A program made the position numbers and the translations under genes. DNA of 64,000 bases from positions 1 through 64,000 of the forward strand of contig JALHPY010000012.1 of assembly GCA_022842305.1 (NCBI GenBank), given 5' to 3'. Of the stretch, positions 40,985 through 50,001 are shown in pieces (position 1 is the stretch's first letter; every line of letters begins with the position of its first letter). The DNA is from Rubrivivax sp. (GTDB lineage Bacteria > Pseudomonadota > Gammaproteobacteria > Burkholderiales > Burkholderiaceae_C). A model generated the notes under the pieces. It made no database searches. It saw nothing but the letters and a program-made list of their open reading frames with translations, and was not told the DNA's origin.

Positions 40985-42105
40985 GCGGCCACGCCACCGG
41001 CTTCAACGCCAACGTCAACGGCCTGCGTGGCCTGTGCGTGGCGCTGGTGTTCGTCTTCCACGTCGCCAGCTCGGGCCTGGCACCGGTGCCCGCGGCCGAC
41101 TCCACCTGGCAGCTGCTGCTGGCCTATGGCGTGGGCAGCATGGCCCACGGCGTGGAGATCTTCTTCATGATCAGCGGCTTCGTCATCGTGCTGAGCCTGC
41201 GCCGCCACGCCAGCGTGGGTGCCTTCCTGGTCGACCGCTGTCTGCGCATCTTTCCACTGTGGATGCCCCTGGTGCTGCTGATCGGCCTGCTGTGGCCCTG
41301 GATGGGCGGCCAGGCGTTGCCGCAGCCGGGCGCATTCAGCGGCTCAGGCTGGCTGGCCGTGGTCGCGGCCAACCTGGTGTTGCTGCCGCCCTTGCTGCCG
41401 CTGCCCATGCTGCACCCGGCCTCGTGGTCGCTGACGATCGAGTGGCTGTTCTATCTGGCGGCCGCCGGTGCGGCGGTACTGACGACGTGGGATCGTGTGC
41501 CCGCTGCCGCGCGCTGGTTCGTGGTGGCCGTGCTGGGGACGCTGGCGCTCTGGCACCTGCCCGTGGCGCTGTGCTTCCTGATCGGCGTGGCCGTGGCCCT
41601 GGCGCCGCAATGGCTCACGCCGCCCCCGCGCTGGCAGTGGCTGGCGGCGCCGGCACTGGTGTTGCTTCTGCTGCTGTGGCGCAGCGTGGATGCGGCGGCC
41701 CTGTCCACGGGTGCCGACCTGTTCAGTCTGCTGCGGCATGGCCAGGCCTTGCCGCTGCTGGGCGCCTTGTTGGCCGGCGTGGTGGGCCTGGCCTGCCTGA
41801 GCGCGCCCGGCTCGCGCGCCATGCCGCTGCTGCGCACGGCGCTGCTGCAGCGGCTGGGCACCATCAGCTACAGCTTCTACCTGTGGCACCTGCTGGTGAT
41901 GTTCGGTGCCAAACGCGCCGTGCTGCGTGTCTGGCCCGACGGCCAGGGCAATTGGACGGCCACACTGGTGTTTGCCGCCGTGTCGCTGGCCCTGTCGTGG
42001 GCGCTTTCGGCCTGGAGCTGGCGCTGGCTGGAGCAGGCCCTGGGTCGCTGGCTGAGGCACAAACTGGCGGCCGTCAAGCCCAGGCCGTCAGCCTCTATCG
42101 CCTAG
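40951..42105 (+). CDS. Acyltransferase 3 family membrane protein
   Basis: A 384-residue protein with about ten membrane helices and acyltransferase-3 hallmarks: NGLRGLCVALVFVFHV (RG and H of the active region), VEIFFMISGFVIVLSL, RCLRIFPLWMPLVLL, and SYSFYLWHLLVMFG. Members O-acetylate sugars using cytoplasmic acyl-CoA. Placement in the eps operon, overlapping the GT2 gene by 34 bp, indicates decoration of the exopolysaccharide. ATG 40951 is used. Confidence 0.88.
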   Translation: MAAGSVDPQALSGHATGFNANVNGLRGLCVALVFVFHVASSGLAPVPAADSTWQLLLAYGVGSMAHGVEIFFMISGFVIVLSLRRHASVGAFLVDRCLRIFPLWMPLVLLIGLLWPWMGGQALPQPGAFSGSGWLAVVAANLVLLPPLLPLPMLHPASWSLTIEWLFYLAAAGAAVLTTWDRVPAAARWFVVAVLGTLALWHLPVALCFLIGVAVALAPQWLTPPPRWQWLAAPALVLLLLLWRSVDAAALSTGADLFSLLRHGQALPLLGALLAGVVGLACLSAPGSRAMPLLRTALLQRLGTISYSFYLWHLLVMFGAKRAVLRVWPDGQGNWTATLVFAAVSLALSWALSAWSWRWLEQALGRWLRHKLAAVKPRPSASIA

Positions 42106-42146
42106 GCGCGCGCGGATCGGGCTGTATGCCCGGCGCCGCATCGTCA

Positions 42147-42947
42147 TCAATAGCGCAGCGCCTCGGGTGGCCTGAACATGGCGCCCACCGTGTCGCTGGG
42201 CAACCCGAAGGGCCTTCGCGCCCGACGCGCGTCGGCCCAGGCACGAGAGGCGCGCTCGCGCAGGCGCCACACGAACCTGCTGCCTCGGGGGCTTATGGTC
42301 TCGGCGCTGACGCCCGGGCCGTCATGCGCGATGGTGGACGGCCCCAGCCGTTCCAGCACCGGGAACGGAAACACCGCGTAGTTGTCGATTCCGTAGTCCC
42401 AGTAGCGTGACATGGCCCAGTCCACCGGCATGCTGAGCACATCGCAGGACTTGACCAGGGCGGCGGCGCCCTGCCGCGTCAGCACGTAGGCCTGGGTGCC
42501 ATAGCAGTGGCCTCGCAGGCGCATCAGGTGGCTGTGGTCCGAGAAGAGCTTGTAGCGGGCGATCTTCGAACGGGTGGGATGGGTCGCAAAGAGCCTGAGG
42601 ATGTGGATCCCGTCGGCGGACAGATCGCGCTCGCACAGGACGCGGATCGCGCCCCAATCGACAACGACGTCGTCCTCGAACACGATCAGCTGGTCGTGCC
42701 CCGACTTGATGAACCAGCTCCACACGCTGTGGTGGCTGGCGTAGCAGCCGATCTCCCCGGCCCGCAGCGGCCGTCCGGTGTGCACCAGCGCGGCCGATTC
42801 GTCGTAGCGAAGCGGCGCTTCGGGCAAGCGCAAGGCGTCAAAGTAGGACCACTCGACCTCGGCGGCGCGGGCGTCATCGCTGAAGCGCTGGCGCCGATCC
42901 TGCGCCGCGCCCATGCTGATGACGCGGATGGCGGTGTTCAAGTGCAT
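42147..42947 (-). CDS. Glycosyltransferase family 25
   Basis: A 266-residue soluble protein starting MHLNTAIRVISMGAAQDRRQRF. GT25 signatures: VISM...DRR near the N terminus, GEIGCYASHHSVW (GExGCxxSH), IVFEDDVVV (EDD metal site), LRLRGHCYGTQAYVLTRQGAAALV and MPVDWAMS. GT25 enzymes transfer galactose or related sugars in LPS/capsule assembly. It is the first gene on the reverse strand facing the forward eps operon and is 61 bp downstream of nothing coupled; probably the last gene of the reverse operon. Confidence 0.87.
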   Translation of the reverse strand: MHLNTAIRVISMGAAQDRRQRFSDDARAAEVEWSYFDALRLPEAPLRYDESAALVHTGRPLRAGEIGCYASHHSVWSWFIKSGHDQLIVFEDDVVVDWGAIRVLCERDLSADGIHILRLFATHPTRSKIARYKLFSDHSHLMRLRGHCYGTQAYVLTRQGAAALVKSCDVLSMPVDWAMSRYWDYGIDNYAVFPFPVLERLGPSTIAHDGPGVSAETISPRGSRFVWRLRERASRAWADARRARRPFGLPSDTVGAMFRPPEALRY

Positions 42948-43008
42948 GACTGGCCCCGGCACTTGCCTGCGTGCGTGGCCAGCACAGGGGCGTTGGCGCT
43001 GCTGTCGT

Positions 43009-44319
43009 TCATCGTGGTTCCGATCGGGGGTGGGTGGCTGTGAGGTCCGGCGCTGCGCTCAGGGCACTTCGACCCTCCGGCCGGGCACTGCGGGCCGGCA
43101 TGCCGATGCGCGCGCCGGCCTTCTTCAGCGCGATCACTGTGTCGCGCAGGGCCACACCGCGGTCTGCCCAGTGGAACAGGGCCGCCGCGGCGTCATGGGC
43201 CTGGCGCTGCAGGTGGTTGAGGCGGGGCAGGTCGTCGATGTGCCGGACCACGCCATCCACCAGCGCCTGCAGGTCGGGCACTGCCAGCATGCCTTCGCGC
43301 ACGGCGGCGGGCAGACCCGCGGCGGCGCCGTCCAGCGTGACCACGGGCATGCGGCCGAAGATGTAGTCCAGGAACTTGAGCTTGAAGCCACCGCCGATGA
43401 GTTCGGGCACGATGGCCATGCGCGCCTGCCTGAACAGCGGCGCGATGTCGTCGACGAAGCCGTGCAGCTTGACGCTGGCGTAGCCGGCCAGTTCGGTGCG
43501 TAGCGCGTCCGGCACGTCGCCGATCACGTCCAGGCCGATGCCGTGTTCGGTGAACGTGCGGTCAGCCGCCTGCAGCAGCGCCTTCAGGTTCTCCTGCTTG
43601 ACCACCCAGCGAAACGAACCCACCATGACCACGCGCCGCGGCGTATCGGCGTTCAGGCTGCGGTCGGGCATCTGCAGGCCGCTGAAGCCGGGCGTCAGCA
43701 CCAGGGAGCGGTGGGCGCCGTGGTGCTGCTCGAAGGCGCGCGCGTCTTCGCTGGTGATGCAGCACAGCAGGTCCGAAGCCGTGGCCAGTTGCTGCTCGAC
43801 GCGCTGGATCTTGAGCAGGTTCTGCCACAGGCCCAGGCGGCGCTGCGGCGAGCCCTGGAACAGCCTGACCATGTCGCGCCAGAGCGTGCTTTCGTGGTTG
43901 TGGGCCACGTGCACCAGCACCGGCGGCTGGACTTGCTGCCGCAGGCTGCGCTGCACTTCGGGCTGGGCCCAGGCCATGCCGTAGTGGTCCAGCACCACCA
44001 CGTCCCAGGTCTGCGTCAGCAACGCCGACAGGCGCCGGCGGTAGGCCCGCGTGGCGTGGATCGCGCCGTTCAGCGGCTGCAGGCTCAGCAGGGCCCGCCA
44101 CGTGGGCTGGCAGCCGCCGTCCACGGCATCCCACACCAGGCCGGGCCGGGGCGTCGGCAGGTCGGCCGGCGCTGCGGCCAGGCCGACGAAGTGCACATGG
44201 CAGCCGGCGTCGGCCAGCGCGCCGGCCAGCCGTGCCGAGTAGATGCGGTCGCCGCTGTCCAGCGGAAAGGGCAGCGCGCGCGCCAGCCACAGGCAGCGCA
44301 GGGTGGGTGTGGTGGTCAT
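43009..44319 (-). CDS. Glycosyltransferase family 4 (GT-B fold)
   Basis: A 436-residue protein starting MTTTPTLRCLWLARALPFPLDSGDRIYSARLAGAL. GT-B features: GDRIYSARLAGALADAG in the acceptor domain, VAHNHES, MVGSFRW at the linker, LDVIGDVPD, KLHGFVDDIAPLFRQARMAIVPELIGGGFKLKFLDYIFGRMPVV, the donor-binding region. It adds one sugar of the repeat unit from a nucleotide donor in the cytoplasm. It overlaps the flippase gene by ATGA. C-terminal ~30 residues are low-complexity. Confidence 0.86.
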   Translation of the reverse strand: MTTTPTLRCLWLARALPFPLDSGDRIYSARLAGALADAGCHVHFVGLAAAPADLPTPRPGLVWDAVDGGCQPTWRALLSLQPLNGAIHATRAYRRRLSALLTQTWDVVVLDHYGMAWAQPEVQRSLRQQVQPPVLVHVAHNHESTLWRDMVRLFQGSPQRRLGLWQNLLKIQRVEQQLATASDLLCCITSEDARAFEQHHGAHRSLVLTPGFSGLQMPDRSLNADTPRRVVMVGSFRWVVKQENLKALLQAADRTFTEHGIGLDVIGDVPDALRTELAGYASVKLHGFVDDIAPLFRQARMAIVPELIGGGFKLKFLDYIFGRMPVVTLDGAAAGLPAAVREGMLAVPDLQALVDGVVRHIDDLPRLNHLQRQAHDAAAALFHWADRGVALRDTVIALKKAGARIGMPARSARPEGRSALSAAPDLTATHPRSEPR

Positions 44320-45770
44320 GGCAGGTCCGCGTTGGGGATGGCGAAGTCTCTGACGGGCACGCGGCGCGCCAGGCGCAGCAGGCCCATCACGATGGCGGCA
44401 AACAGGGCGTAGATCAGGACACCGGCGCCGCCGCCGAGCAGCAGCGTCAGCCAAGGCGACAGCCCCAGCGCGGTGAGCCAGGGCAGACCCAGGTAGAGCA
44501 CGACGCCCATCAGCGCAGCGGTGGCGAACGGTGCGCTCACCACCCGCGCCACGGCCACCAGGCTGATGCCGAACTGGCGTTGCAGCAGCAGCAGGAACAC
44601 CGGCATCACCAGCACCAGCCGCGCCGCCCAGGCCAAGGGCCCCTGCAGCACCAGCAACACCAGCGCCAGGCTGAGCAGCTCCGTCAGGCTCATCACCAGG
44701 TTCATGCGGGGACGGCCCAGCGCCAGGCTGAGCGTGCCCAGCAGGGCGGTGGGGCTGCGCAGGGCCTGGGCCGCCGCAAACCACATCACCAGGCTGGCCG
44801 CCTGAGCCCAGCCGCCGTGGCCGATGAACAGCACCAAGGGGTCGGCCAGCACGGCCATCAGCACCAGCACCGGCACCATCACGAAGCTCAGCTGGCGGGT
44901 GGTGCTCAGGAATGTGGCCGCCACCGCGCCGCCGCCGTGTGCCGCCGCGGCCAGCCGCGACAGCGTGACCCGCGATACCCCGGTGACCAGCACCGACACC
45001 AGCATGTCGACGATGCGCAGCGCCAGCGACAACTGCCCCACCACGGCAGCCGGCAGCACGAAGCCGCAGGCCACCTGGAAGAAGCGGCTCAGGTTGGCAT
45101 TGATCAGGCCCGAGACCGAGTTCCAGGCCGCATAGCCGGCCAGCTGCGCCAGCCCCGACAGGTCACGCGTCAGCCGCGCCATCGGCGCGCGCACCAGCAG
45201 CAGCAACAGCAGCAGCGCCAGCGCAGCCAGGTTCTGGTTCAGGACCATGGCCCACACCCCCGCGCCCTGCGACAGCGCGGCGATGGCCGCCAGCCCGGCC
45301 AGCAGACGGCTGCCCGCCATGGCCATGGCCAGCTGGCGCATGGCCAGGTGTCGGCGCAGCTGCGCGATGGACATGGCCGCCGCGGCCGACAGCAGCACCG
45401 ATGGCGACATCCACAGCAGCAGTTCGGCCACGCCGACCCCGGCGCCGACGTGTGCGGGCGCCAGCCAGGCGTACAGCGCAAAGCCGCTGCACAGCGCCAG
45501 CGCCGCCAGCAGGCCGCTGGTATGCGCGGCGTTCACTTCGTGAGCCTGCAAGTCCTTGCGCTGCACCACGGCGTCGTGGAAGAAGCTCTCGACAAAGGAG
45601 CAGGCGATCTGCACGCCGCCCAGCGCCAGCGCGGCGCGGCCAAAGGTGTCGGCGTCCAGGTAGCGCGCCAGCATGGCCAGCATCACGAAGGACACGAGGG
45701 CCAGGCTCAGCGATTCCAGGCTGGACCACAGCATGGGCCGGGCCGCGGCGGTAGGGGACAAGGTGCTCAA
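44316..45770 (-). CDS. Oligosaccharide flippase (Wzx/MOP family)
   Basis: A 484-residue polytopic membrane protein with about 12-14 hydrophobic helices; N-terminal RPMLWSSLESLSLALVSFVMLAMLARYLDADTFGRAALAL is typical of polysaccharide_synt (Wzx) proteins, as is NSVSGLINANLSRFFQVACGFVLPAAVVGQ. It is expected to flip lipid-linked repeat units to the periplasm for the Wzy-like polymerase. Coupled to the GT4 gene downstream by 4-bp overlap. Confidence 0.88.
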   Translation of the reverse strand: MSTLSPTAAARPMLWSSLESLSLALVSFVMLAMLARYLDADTFGRAALALGGVQIACSFVESFFHDAVVQRKDLQAHEVNAAHTSGLLAALALCSGFALYAWLAPAHVGAGVGVAELLLWMSPSVLLSAAAAMSIAQLRRHLAMRQLAMAMAGSRLLAGLAAIAALSQGAGVWAMVLNQNLAALALLLLLLLVRAPMARLTRDLSGLAQLAGYAAWNSVSGLINANLSRFFQVACGFVLPAAVVGQLSLALRIVDMLVSVLVTGVSRVTLSRLAAAAHGGGAVAATFLSTTRQLSFVMVPVLVLMAVLADPLVLFIGHGGWAQAASLVMWFAAAQALRSPTALLGTLSLALGRPRMNLVMSLTELLSLALVLLVLQGPLAWAARLVLVMPVFLLLLQRQFGISLVAVARVVSAPFATAALMGVVLYLGLPWLTALGLSPWLTLLLGGGAGVLIYALFAAIVMGLLRLARRVPVRDFAIPNADLP

Positions 45771-45821
45771 GGTGCACTCCGCCGGGGGGTAGCGAGCGCT
45801 GGCGAGCTTGGGGGCTCCATG

Positions 45822-46718
45822 TCACCCACGGCTGTAGGCCCGGATGTAGTCGATGGCAAAGCGCCCCGGCCAAGGGGTGGTGGCGTCGGGGTCGGGTATC
45901 CAGTTCGGGTCGTGGCTGCCCACCGCCAGGTTGGCCAGCAGGTACATGGGCTCGTGCATCTGGTGGCTGCCGACGCGCAAGTGCACGCGGCCGTCGATCG
46001 AGAAGATCACGTCCTCGGCCGTCCACTCGGCGGCGTAGGTGTGGAAGCCGTCGGTGGTGTCGACCACACCGTCGAGCCAGCGGCCGCCGGCATCTTTGGG
46101 CCTGGTCACGCCGTCGATCACGCCCACGTGCACCCCGCGCGGACGCGCGCCCGAGGCTTCGACGATGTCGATCTCCGGCGGCCAGGCCACGCGCTTGGGC
46201 AGCAGCCAGAACGCCGGCCAGAAGCCGCGCCCGGCAGGCATGTGCGCGCGCATCTCGAAGTAACCGTAGCGCTGCCAGTGCGTCAGCTCGGTGGTGATGC
46301 AGCCCGACACATAGCGCTGGCCGCCCAGCAGCGGCACCAGACGCTCGTCCAGACGTTCGGCACTGATGGTCAGCACACCCCCGCTGATGGCAAAGGGCTG
46401 CAAGCCCAGCGCCTGGCCACCGCTGCCGGCGTAGGCCACGTCCGCGTAGACCTGCTTCTCGCTGTTGATGATGGTGTGGCGTTCGTGGCGGTAGCGGCTG
46501 CGCCAGGCCGGAGCGCCGGGCCGGCCGCCGCTGGCGGTTTCGTTGATGCGGGTGGTGTCGGTGGCATCGAACTCGTCGCTGAAACTCAGGCGGTAGCCCG
46601 GCGGCACAAAGCCCTCGGTGCCGGCACCTGCACGCGCGGCACGGCCCAGCGCGGGCAGCAGGCCCATGCCCGCGCCCAGGGCCGCGCGCGACAGGAAGGT
46701 TCGGCGGTTGGCCGGCAT
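45822..46718 (-). CDS. Secreted GH16 glycoside hydrolase with Tat-type signal
   Basis: A 298-residue protein starting MPANRRTFLSRAALGAGMGLL; the RRTFL core suggests twin-arginine export. The GH16 domain contains LSFSDEFDATD, WPAFWLLPKR and WPPEIDIVEASG, with E182, D184 and E187 as the catalytic ExDxxE, then DGFHTYAAEWTAEDVIF and LANLAVG. It resembles ExoK-type endoglycosidases that shorten exopolysaccharide chains. A second GH16 lipoprotein lies 11 kb away in the same locus. It lies 8 bp after the GT2 gene. Confidence 0.87.
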   Translation of the reverse strand: MPANRRTFLSRAALGAGMGLLPALGRAARAGAGTEGFVPPGYRLSFSDEFDATDTTRINETASGGRPGAPAWRSRYRHERHTIINSEKQVYADVAYAGSGGQALGLQPFAISGGVLTISAERLDERLVPLLGGQRYVSGCITTELTHWQRYGYFEMRAHMPAGRGFWPAFWLLPKRVAWPPEIDIVEASGARPRGVHVGVIDGVTRPKDAGGRWLDGVVDTTDGFHTYAAEWTAEDVIFSIDGRVHLRVGSHQMHEPMYLLANLAVGSHDPNWIPDPDATTPWPGRFAIDYIRAYSRG

Positions 46719-46726
46719 CGCGGGGC

Positions 46727-47650
46727 TCAGGCGACCACGGTGTCTTGCCGCGCGCGGCGGCGGCGCAACAGCGCCATGGCCACGGCGTGCAGGGGCGGGC
46801 GCAGCAGTTCGCGGTAGACGCTGAACACCGCGAACGCCGCCACCGCCAGCCAGCGCGGCGTGCGCAGCTGCAGGCGCGCCGCATAGGCCGCGTAGTACTT
46901 GCCGAAGAAGTAGTGCGTGTAGTAGATGGACCAGTAGATGCGCCGCCAGGTCTGCGTGCGCTGGCCGCCGGTGCGCACCTGCGCCATGGGCAGGTGCATG
47001 CTGTGGCACGCGTTGGTCACCCAGATGTCGTGCCCGTGCACGAACAGGTTCATCTGGTAGTCGCTCTCCTCGCGGTAGCCGTTGCCGCGCGCGTACTCGC
47101 CGTCGAAGGGGTATTGCAGCAGCAGCGCGCGCCAGGTCAGGATGATGGCGTTGGTGATGGGCTGGCGCCGGTCACCCTGGAAGCGCGCACCGTTGACGTA
47201 TTCGCACAGCACGGGACGAAAGGGCATGGTGTCGCGCAGGCCGTGGCCGAAGCGGCGCAGCGCATCGGCCGTGGTCTCGCCCAGCTCCATGTACACCCGC
47301 CGCCCCGACACCGCACCGGCGCCCGATTGCTGCAGCTTGTCCAGGCAGATGCGGGCGTAGTCGGCCTCGAGGAACTCATCGTCGTCGCAGAACAGCACGA
47401 AGTCGTTGCTGCAGGCCTGCACGCCCACGTTGCGCGATTGCGAAGCGCCCAGGCGCTGCGCGTTGCGCTTGAACTTCATCTGCACGCCCGGGTGCGCAGC
47501 GGCAATGGCCGTGAGCACCGCTTCGCTGTCGTCGTCGCCCTCGTCGCTGACGAACACGATCTCGGTGACCAGGGCCTGGGTGAAGTAGCTGGGCGCCACC
47601 AGGCGCAGCGTGTGCGCCCGGTTGCGGGTGGGTATGACCATGCTGATCAT
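46727..47650 (-). CDS. Glycosyltransferase family 2
   Basis: A 307-residue protein starting MISMVIPTRNRAHTLRLVAPSYF. GT-A features: VIPTRNRA, FVSDEGDDDS, LGASQSRNVGVQACSNDFVLFCDDDEFLEAD (DDD metal motif), ITNAIILTWRALL, EESDYQMNLF as catalytic acidic region. It builds the exopolysaccharide repeat unit in the cytoplasm. Its start overlaps the upstream GT4 gene by ATGA and a GH16 gene follows 8 bp later. Confidence 0.87.
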   Translation of the reverse strand: MISMVIPTRNRAHTLRLVAPSYFTQALVTEIVFVSDEGDDDSEAVLTAIAAAHPGVQMKFKRNAQRLGASQSRNVGVQACSNDFVLFCDDDEFLEADYARICLDKLQQSGAGAVSGRRVYMELGETTADALRRFGHGLRDTMPFRPVLCEYVNGARFQGDRRQPITNAIILTWRALLLQYPFDGEYARGNGYREESDYQMNLFVHGHDIWVTNACHSMHLPMAQVRTGGQRTQTWRRIYWSIYYTHYFFGKYYAAYAARLQLRTPRWLAVAAFAVFSVYRELLRPPLHAVAMALLRRRRARQDTVVA

Positions 47651-48843
47651 GTGATTTCCTTGATGCCCTGGCCGTCCTGCCGCACCAGCACGGGTCTGGC
47701 CATGGGCAGGTCTGCACTGGACGCGGCAGCGTAGGCCGCGACCAGCGCGTGCTCGAACCGGGCCTGGCCAAAGCGCTCGCGGGCCAGTTCCCGGCCGGCA
47801 TTGCCCATGCGTTCACGCAGGCTGGGCGTGTCCGCCAGCTGGGCGATGCGGTCTATCACCTCGGCCTGGCTGCGGCACAGGTAGCCGGTGACGCCGTGGC
47901 GCACCAGGCTGCGGTGCTCCGGCGTGTCCAGCGCCACGCAGGGCAGGCCGCAGGCCATGGCCTCGGCCAGACACTGCGGAAAGCCGCGCTGGCCGGCCAG
48001 GGCCACGAACATCCATGCAGCCGCCATGCGCGTGGCCCTTTCGCTGTGGCACGCGGAGTCGAACACCCCCACTCCGGCCGCCTTCAAGCGTGCGCCAGAC
48101 ACTGCATCCAGCGGTCCGATCCAGTTGAAGCCCAGGCCGATGCCGTCGCCGCCCAGCAGCACGGCCAGCTGGTCGAAGGCCTCGGCGCTGCGCACGTCGT
48201 CGGTGCGGCTGGCGGACACGATCAGGGGGTGACGCGCTGCGTGGTGCGCGGCGTCGAAGTAGGCGTTGTCGACCGGCCCCTCGACGATCGCCACCGATTC
48301 GTGGCCCTGAGCCTGCAGCCTTTCGGCTTCAGCGTGGCCGTGGCCGATGGCCCGGGCCGTGGCCGAGCCGCGGCCGCTGCGGCCCAGCAGCTGCGCCAGC
48401 AAGGCCAGCGGCTTGAGCGCAGAACGCACGCCGCCGCCATGTTGCGAATAGAGCGCGGGGACGCGGGACTCCAGCCCGGCCAGCACGCGCTGGCCCAGCA
48501 GGCCGGCGATCAGGCCGTGCAGGTGCACGGAACCGGGCCGCTGCTCGAGCACGGCCCGGGCGAAGGCGGCGCTCAGCGCGCGCCACTGCCCCACCGGATT
48601 GCGCAGCAGCGGCACCAGCACGATGTCGATGCGGTCGTCGAAGTGCGGCAGCAGGCGTCGACCGTCGACGTGGTCGATCAGGACCAGCGTCTGCTCGCTG
48701 CCCGACCGCGCCAGGGCCTCGGTGGCCGGCCCGAGAAGCCCCTGCACACCGCGGTCCAGATGGGTGGCCAGGTGCAGCACCCTGCCCTCGCTTGACGGGC
48801 GCGCCTGGGGGAACGGCTGCTGGTGGGCCAGGGTCGCGCTCAT
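47647..48843 (-). CDS. Glycosyltransferase family 4
   Basis: A 398-residue GT-B protein: VLHLATHLDRGVQGLLGPATEALARSG at the acceptor side, SVHLHGLIAGLLGQRVL, a divergent linker (RHPLIVSASRTDDVRSAEAFDQL) and donor site GQRGFPQCLAEAMACGLPCVALDTPEHRSLVRHGVTGYL (the EAMACGLP hallmark). The usual EX7E is seen as a modified QCLAEAMACG. It starts directly after the sugar transferase stop (TGA then ATG, no gap), so coupling is tight. Confidence 0.86.
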   Translation of the reverse strand: MSATLAHQQPFPQARPSSEGRVLHLATHLDRGVQGLLGPATEALARSGSEQTLVLIDHVDGRRLLPHFDDRIDIVLVPLLRNPVGQWRALSAAFARAVLEQRPGSVHLHGLIAGLLGQRVLAGLESRVPALYSQHGGGVRSALKPLALLAQLLGRSGRGSATARAIGHGHAEAERLQAQGHESVAIVEGPVDNAYFDAAHHAARHPLIVSASRTDDVRSAEAFDQLAVLLGGDGIGLGFNWIGPLDAVSGARLKAAGVGVFDSACHSERATRMAAAWMFVALAGQRGFPQCLAEAMACGLPCVALDTPEHRSLVRHGVTGYLCRSQAEVIDRIAQLADTPSLRERMGNAGRELARERFGQARFEHALVAAYAAASSADLPMARPVLVRQDGQGIKEIT

Positions 48844-49527
48844 TCAGCTGGCACCTTCGCGCGCCAGCACCACGTGCACCGTCTTCATCAGGATGCGCAG
48901 GTCGAGCCAGGCCGTGCGCTTCTCGACGTAATGCTTGTCGAAGGCCACGCGCTGCGCGTAGCTCAGCGTGTTGCGGCCGCTCACCTGCCACAGGCCGGTG
49001 ATGCCGGGACGCACGCTCAGGTAATGCCAGCGTGCCGGGCCGTAGCGCGTGAGTTCGCCCACGGTAATGGGGCGGGGGCCGACCAGGCTCATCTCGCCGC
49101 GCAGGACATTGATCAGCTGAGGCAATTCGTCCAGGCTGGTGCGGCGCAGAAAGTTGCCCACGGGCGTGATGCGCGGGTCGTTGGACAGCTTCTGGTCGCG
49201 CTCCCATTCGGCACGGGCCTGCGGATTGCTCGCCAGCAATGCCGCCAGCACCGGCTCGGAATCGCGCAGCATGGTGCGGAACTTCATGCAACGGAACATC
49301 CGGCCGTCGTGGCCCACGCGGTAGTGGCCGAAGAAGATCGGTGCGCCGTCACGACGCCAGATCAGGAAGGCCACCAGTCCCATCACCGGTGACAGCAGCA
49401 CCAGCAGCAGCAAGGCCAGCACCTGGTTCAGCAGCAGGTTGTCCGGATTGACCAAGGTGCCCAGGGCACCCTGGCCCTGGCCCTGGCGCACGCTTGATGC
49501 GCCCGCCACATAGGCTTCGGCGTTCAT
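48844..49527 (-). CDS. Undecaprenyl-phosphate sugar phosphotransferase (bacterial sugar transferase)
   Basis: A 227-residue priming transferase: one membrane segment (LLLNQVLALLLLVLLSPVMGLVAFLIW), then the sugar-transferase core PIFFGHYRVGHDGRMFRCMKFRTM, LSNDPRITPVGNFLRRTSLDELPQLINVLRGEMSLVGPRP and GITGLWQVSGRNTLSY, with the conserved D-E-P and R-P motifs. It starts repeat-unit synthesis by loading a hexose-1-phosphate on undecaprenyl phosphate. It is the short (one-helix) form, without the N-terminal CoA-binding region of EpsB/WcaJ. It heads the reverse operon of seven genes. Confidence 0.9.
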   Translation of the reverse strand: MNAEAYVAGASSVRQGQGQGALGTLVNPDNLLLNQVLALLLLVLLSPVMGLVAFLIWRRDGAPIFFGHYRVGHDGRMFRCMKFRTMLRDSEPVLAALLASNPQARAEWERDQKLSNDPRITPVGNFLRRTSLDELPQLINVLRGEMSLVGPRPITVGELTRYGPARWHYLSVRPGITGLWQVSGRNTLSYAQRVAFDKHYVEKRTAWLDLRILMKTVHVVLAREGAS

Positions 49528-49874
49528 CGATGCGGCCCCGGCTGCAGGCGCAACAGGCCTGCGGCCTGGCCACGGCGCGTTGGCACGGCCTGGGTCTGGT
49601 CAAAGCGGAATGCTCCACACCCCGAACGGCGGGCTGGGCTGTGATGGGCAAAGGACTGCATGGCAGGTCTCACTGGTTTGAAACGGCAACACCGGGACTC
49701 GGCGCCACTCTTCGTCTGAACCAAGACTAAGGTTCGTGTTGATGACGGGTCCGTTCGTTGCCGTACGCTGCACTGCAGCATGGGCGATCCGATGCCGCGG
49801 CGACGGCCTCTGGTCCTACGCCCGTTCGTGGGCAGGCGCACAGAAGCGCTGCCGAAGTGGGCAAGCCGTGGCGG
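49528..49874. other. Region upstream of the reverse eps operon
   Basis: About 350 bp with no supported gene. It holds a dyad at 49752-49767 oriented to the eps operon and a weaker one at 49827-49842 (CGTGGG-CAGG-CGCACA). Expected to include the promoter of the reverse seven-gene operon. Confidence 0.5.
49752..49767 (-). promoter_or_regulatory. Putative Crp/Fnr-type operator, copy 12
   Basis: Reverse strand CGTACG-GCAA-CGAACG followed by GACC, 225 bp before the sugar transferase start at 49527. The flanking GACC fits, while the outer bases differ from the best copies. Confidence 0.35.
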
Positions 49875-49979
49875 TCATTCGAGCGCTGCGTGCACCCGTT
49901 CGAGCCGCGCGCGCACCTCCGTCGCGACAGCGGTGACCTCGGGTTGGCCGGTCAACTGCAGCACGGCCGCCGGGTCCAT
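49875..49979 (-). CDS. Possible 34-residue peptide
   Basis: A short frame from ATG 49979 coding MDPAAVLQLTGQPEVTAVAT plus an amphipathic Arg/Glu/Leu-rich end. GAGG lies 5 bp upstream and codon use is typical of the genome. It begins 22 bp after the Met-rich lipoprotein stop in a different frame, and the frame stays open back into that gene. It may be a real small protein, or the displaced end of a longer ancestral protein split by a frameshift. Confidence 0.3.
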   Translation of the reverse strand: MDPAAVLQLTGQPEVTAVATEVRARLERVHAALE

Positions 49980-50001
49980 GAAGGCCTCGACGATCCGAGC
50001 G

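Noticed and set aside
44232-46817. Forward frame of 861 codons across GT4, flippase and GH16 genes
   Set aside because: Gln/His/Arg/Gly-rich antisense product; three well-supported reverse genes occupy this DNA.
49524-49841. Reverse frame of about 105 codons upstream of the eps operon
   Set aside because: Arg-rich, no homology signs, reads through the probable promoter region.
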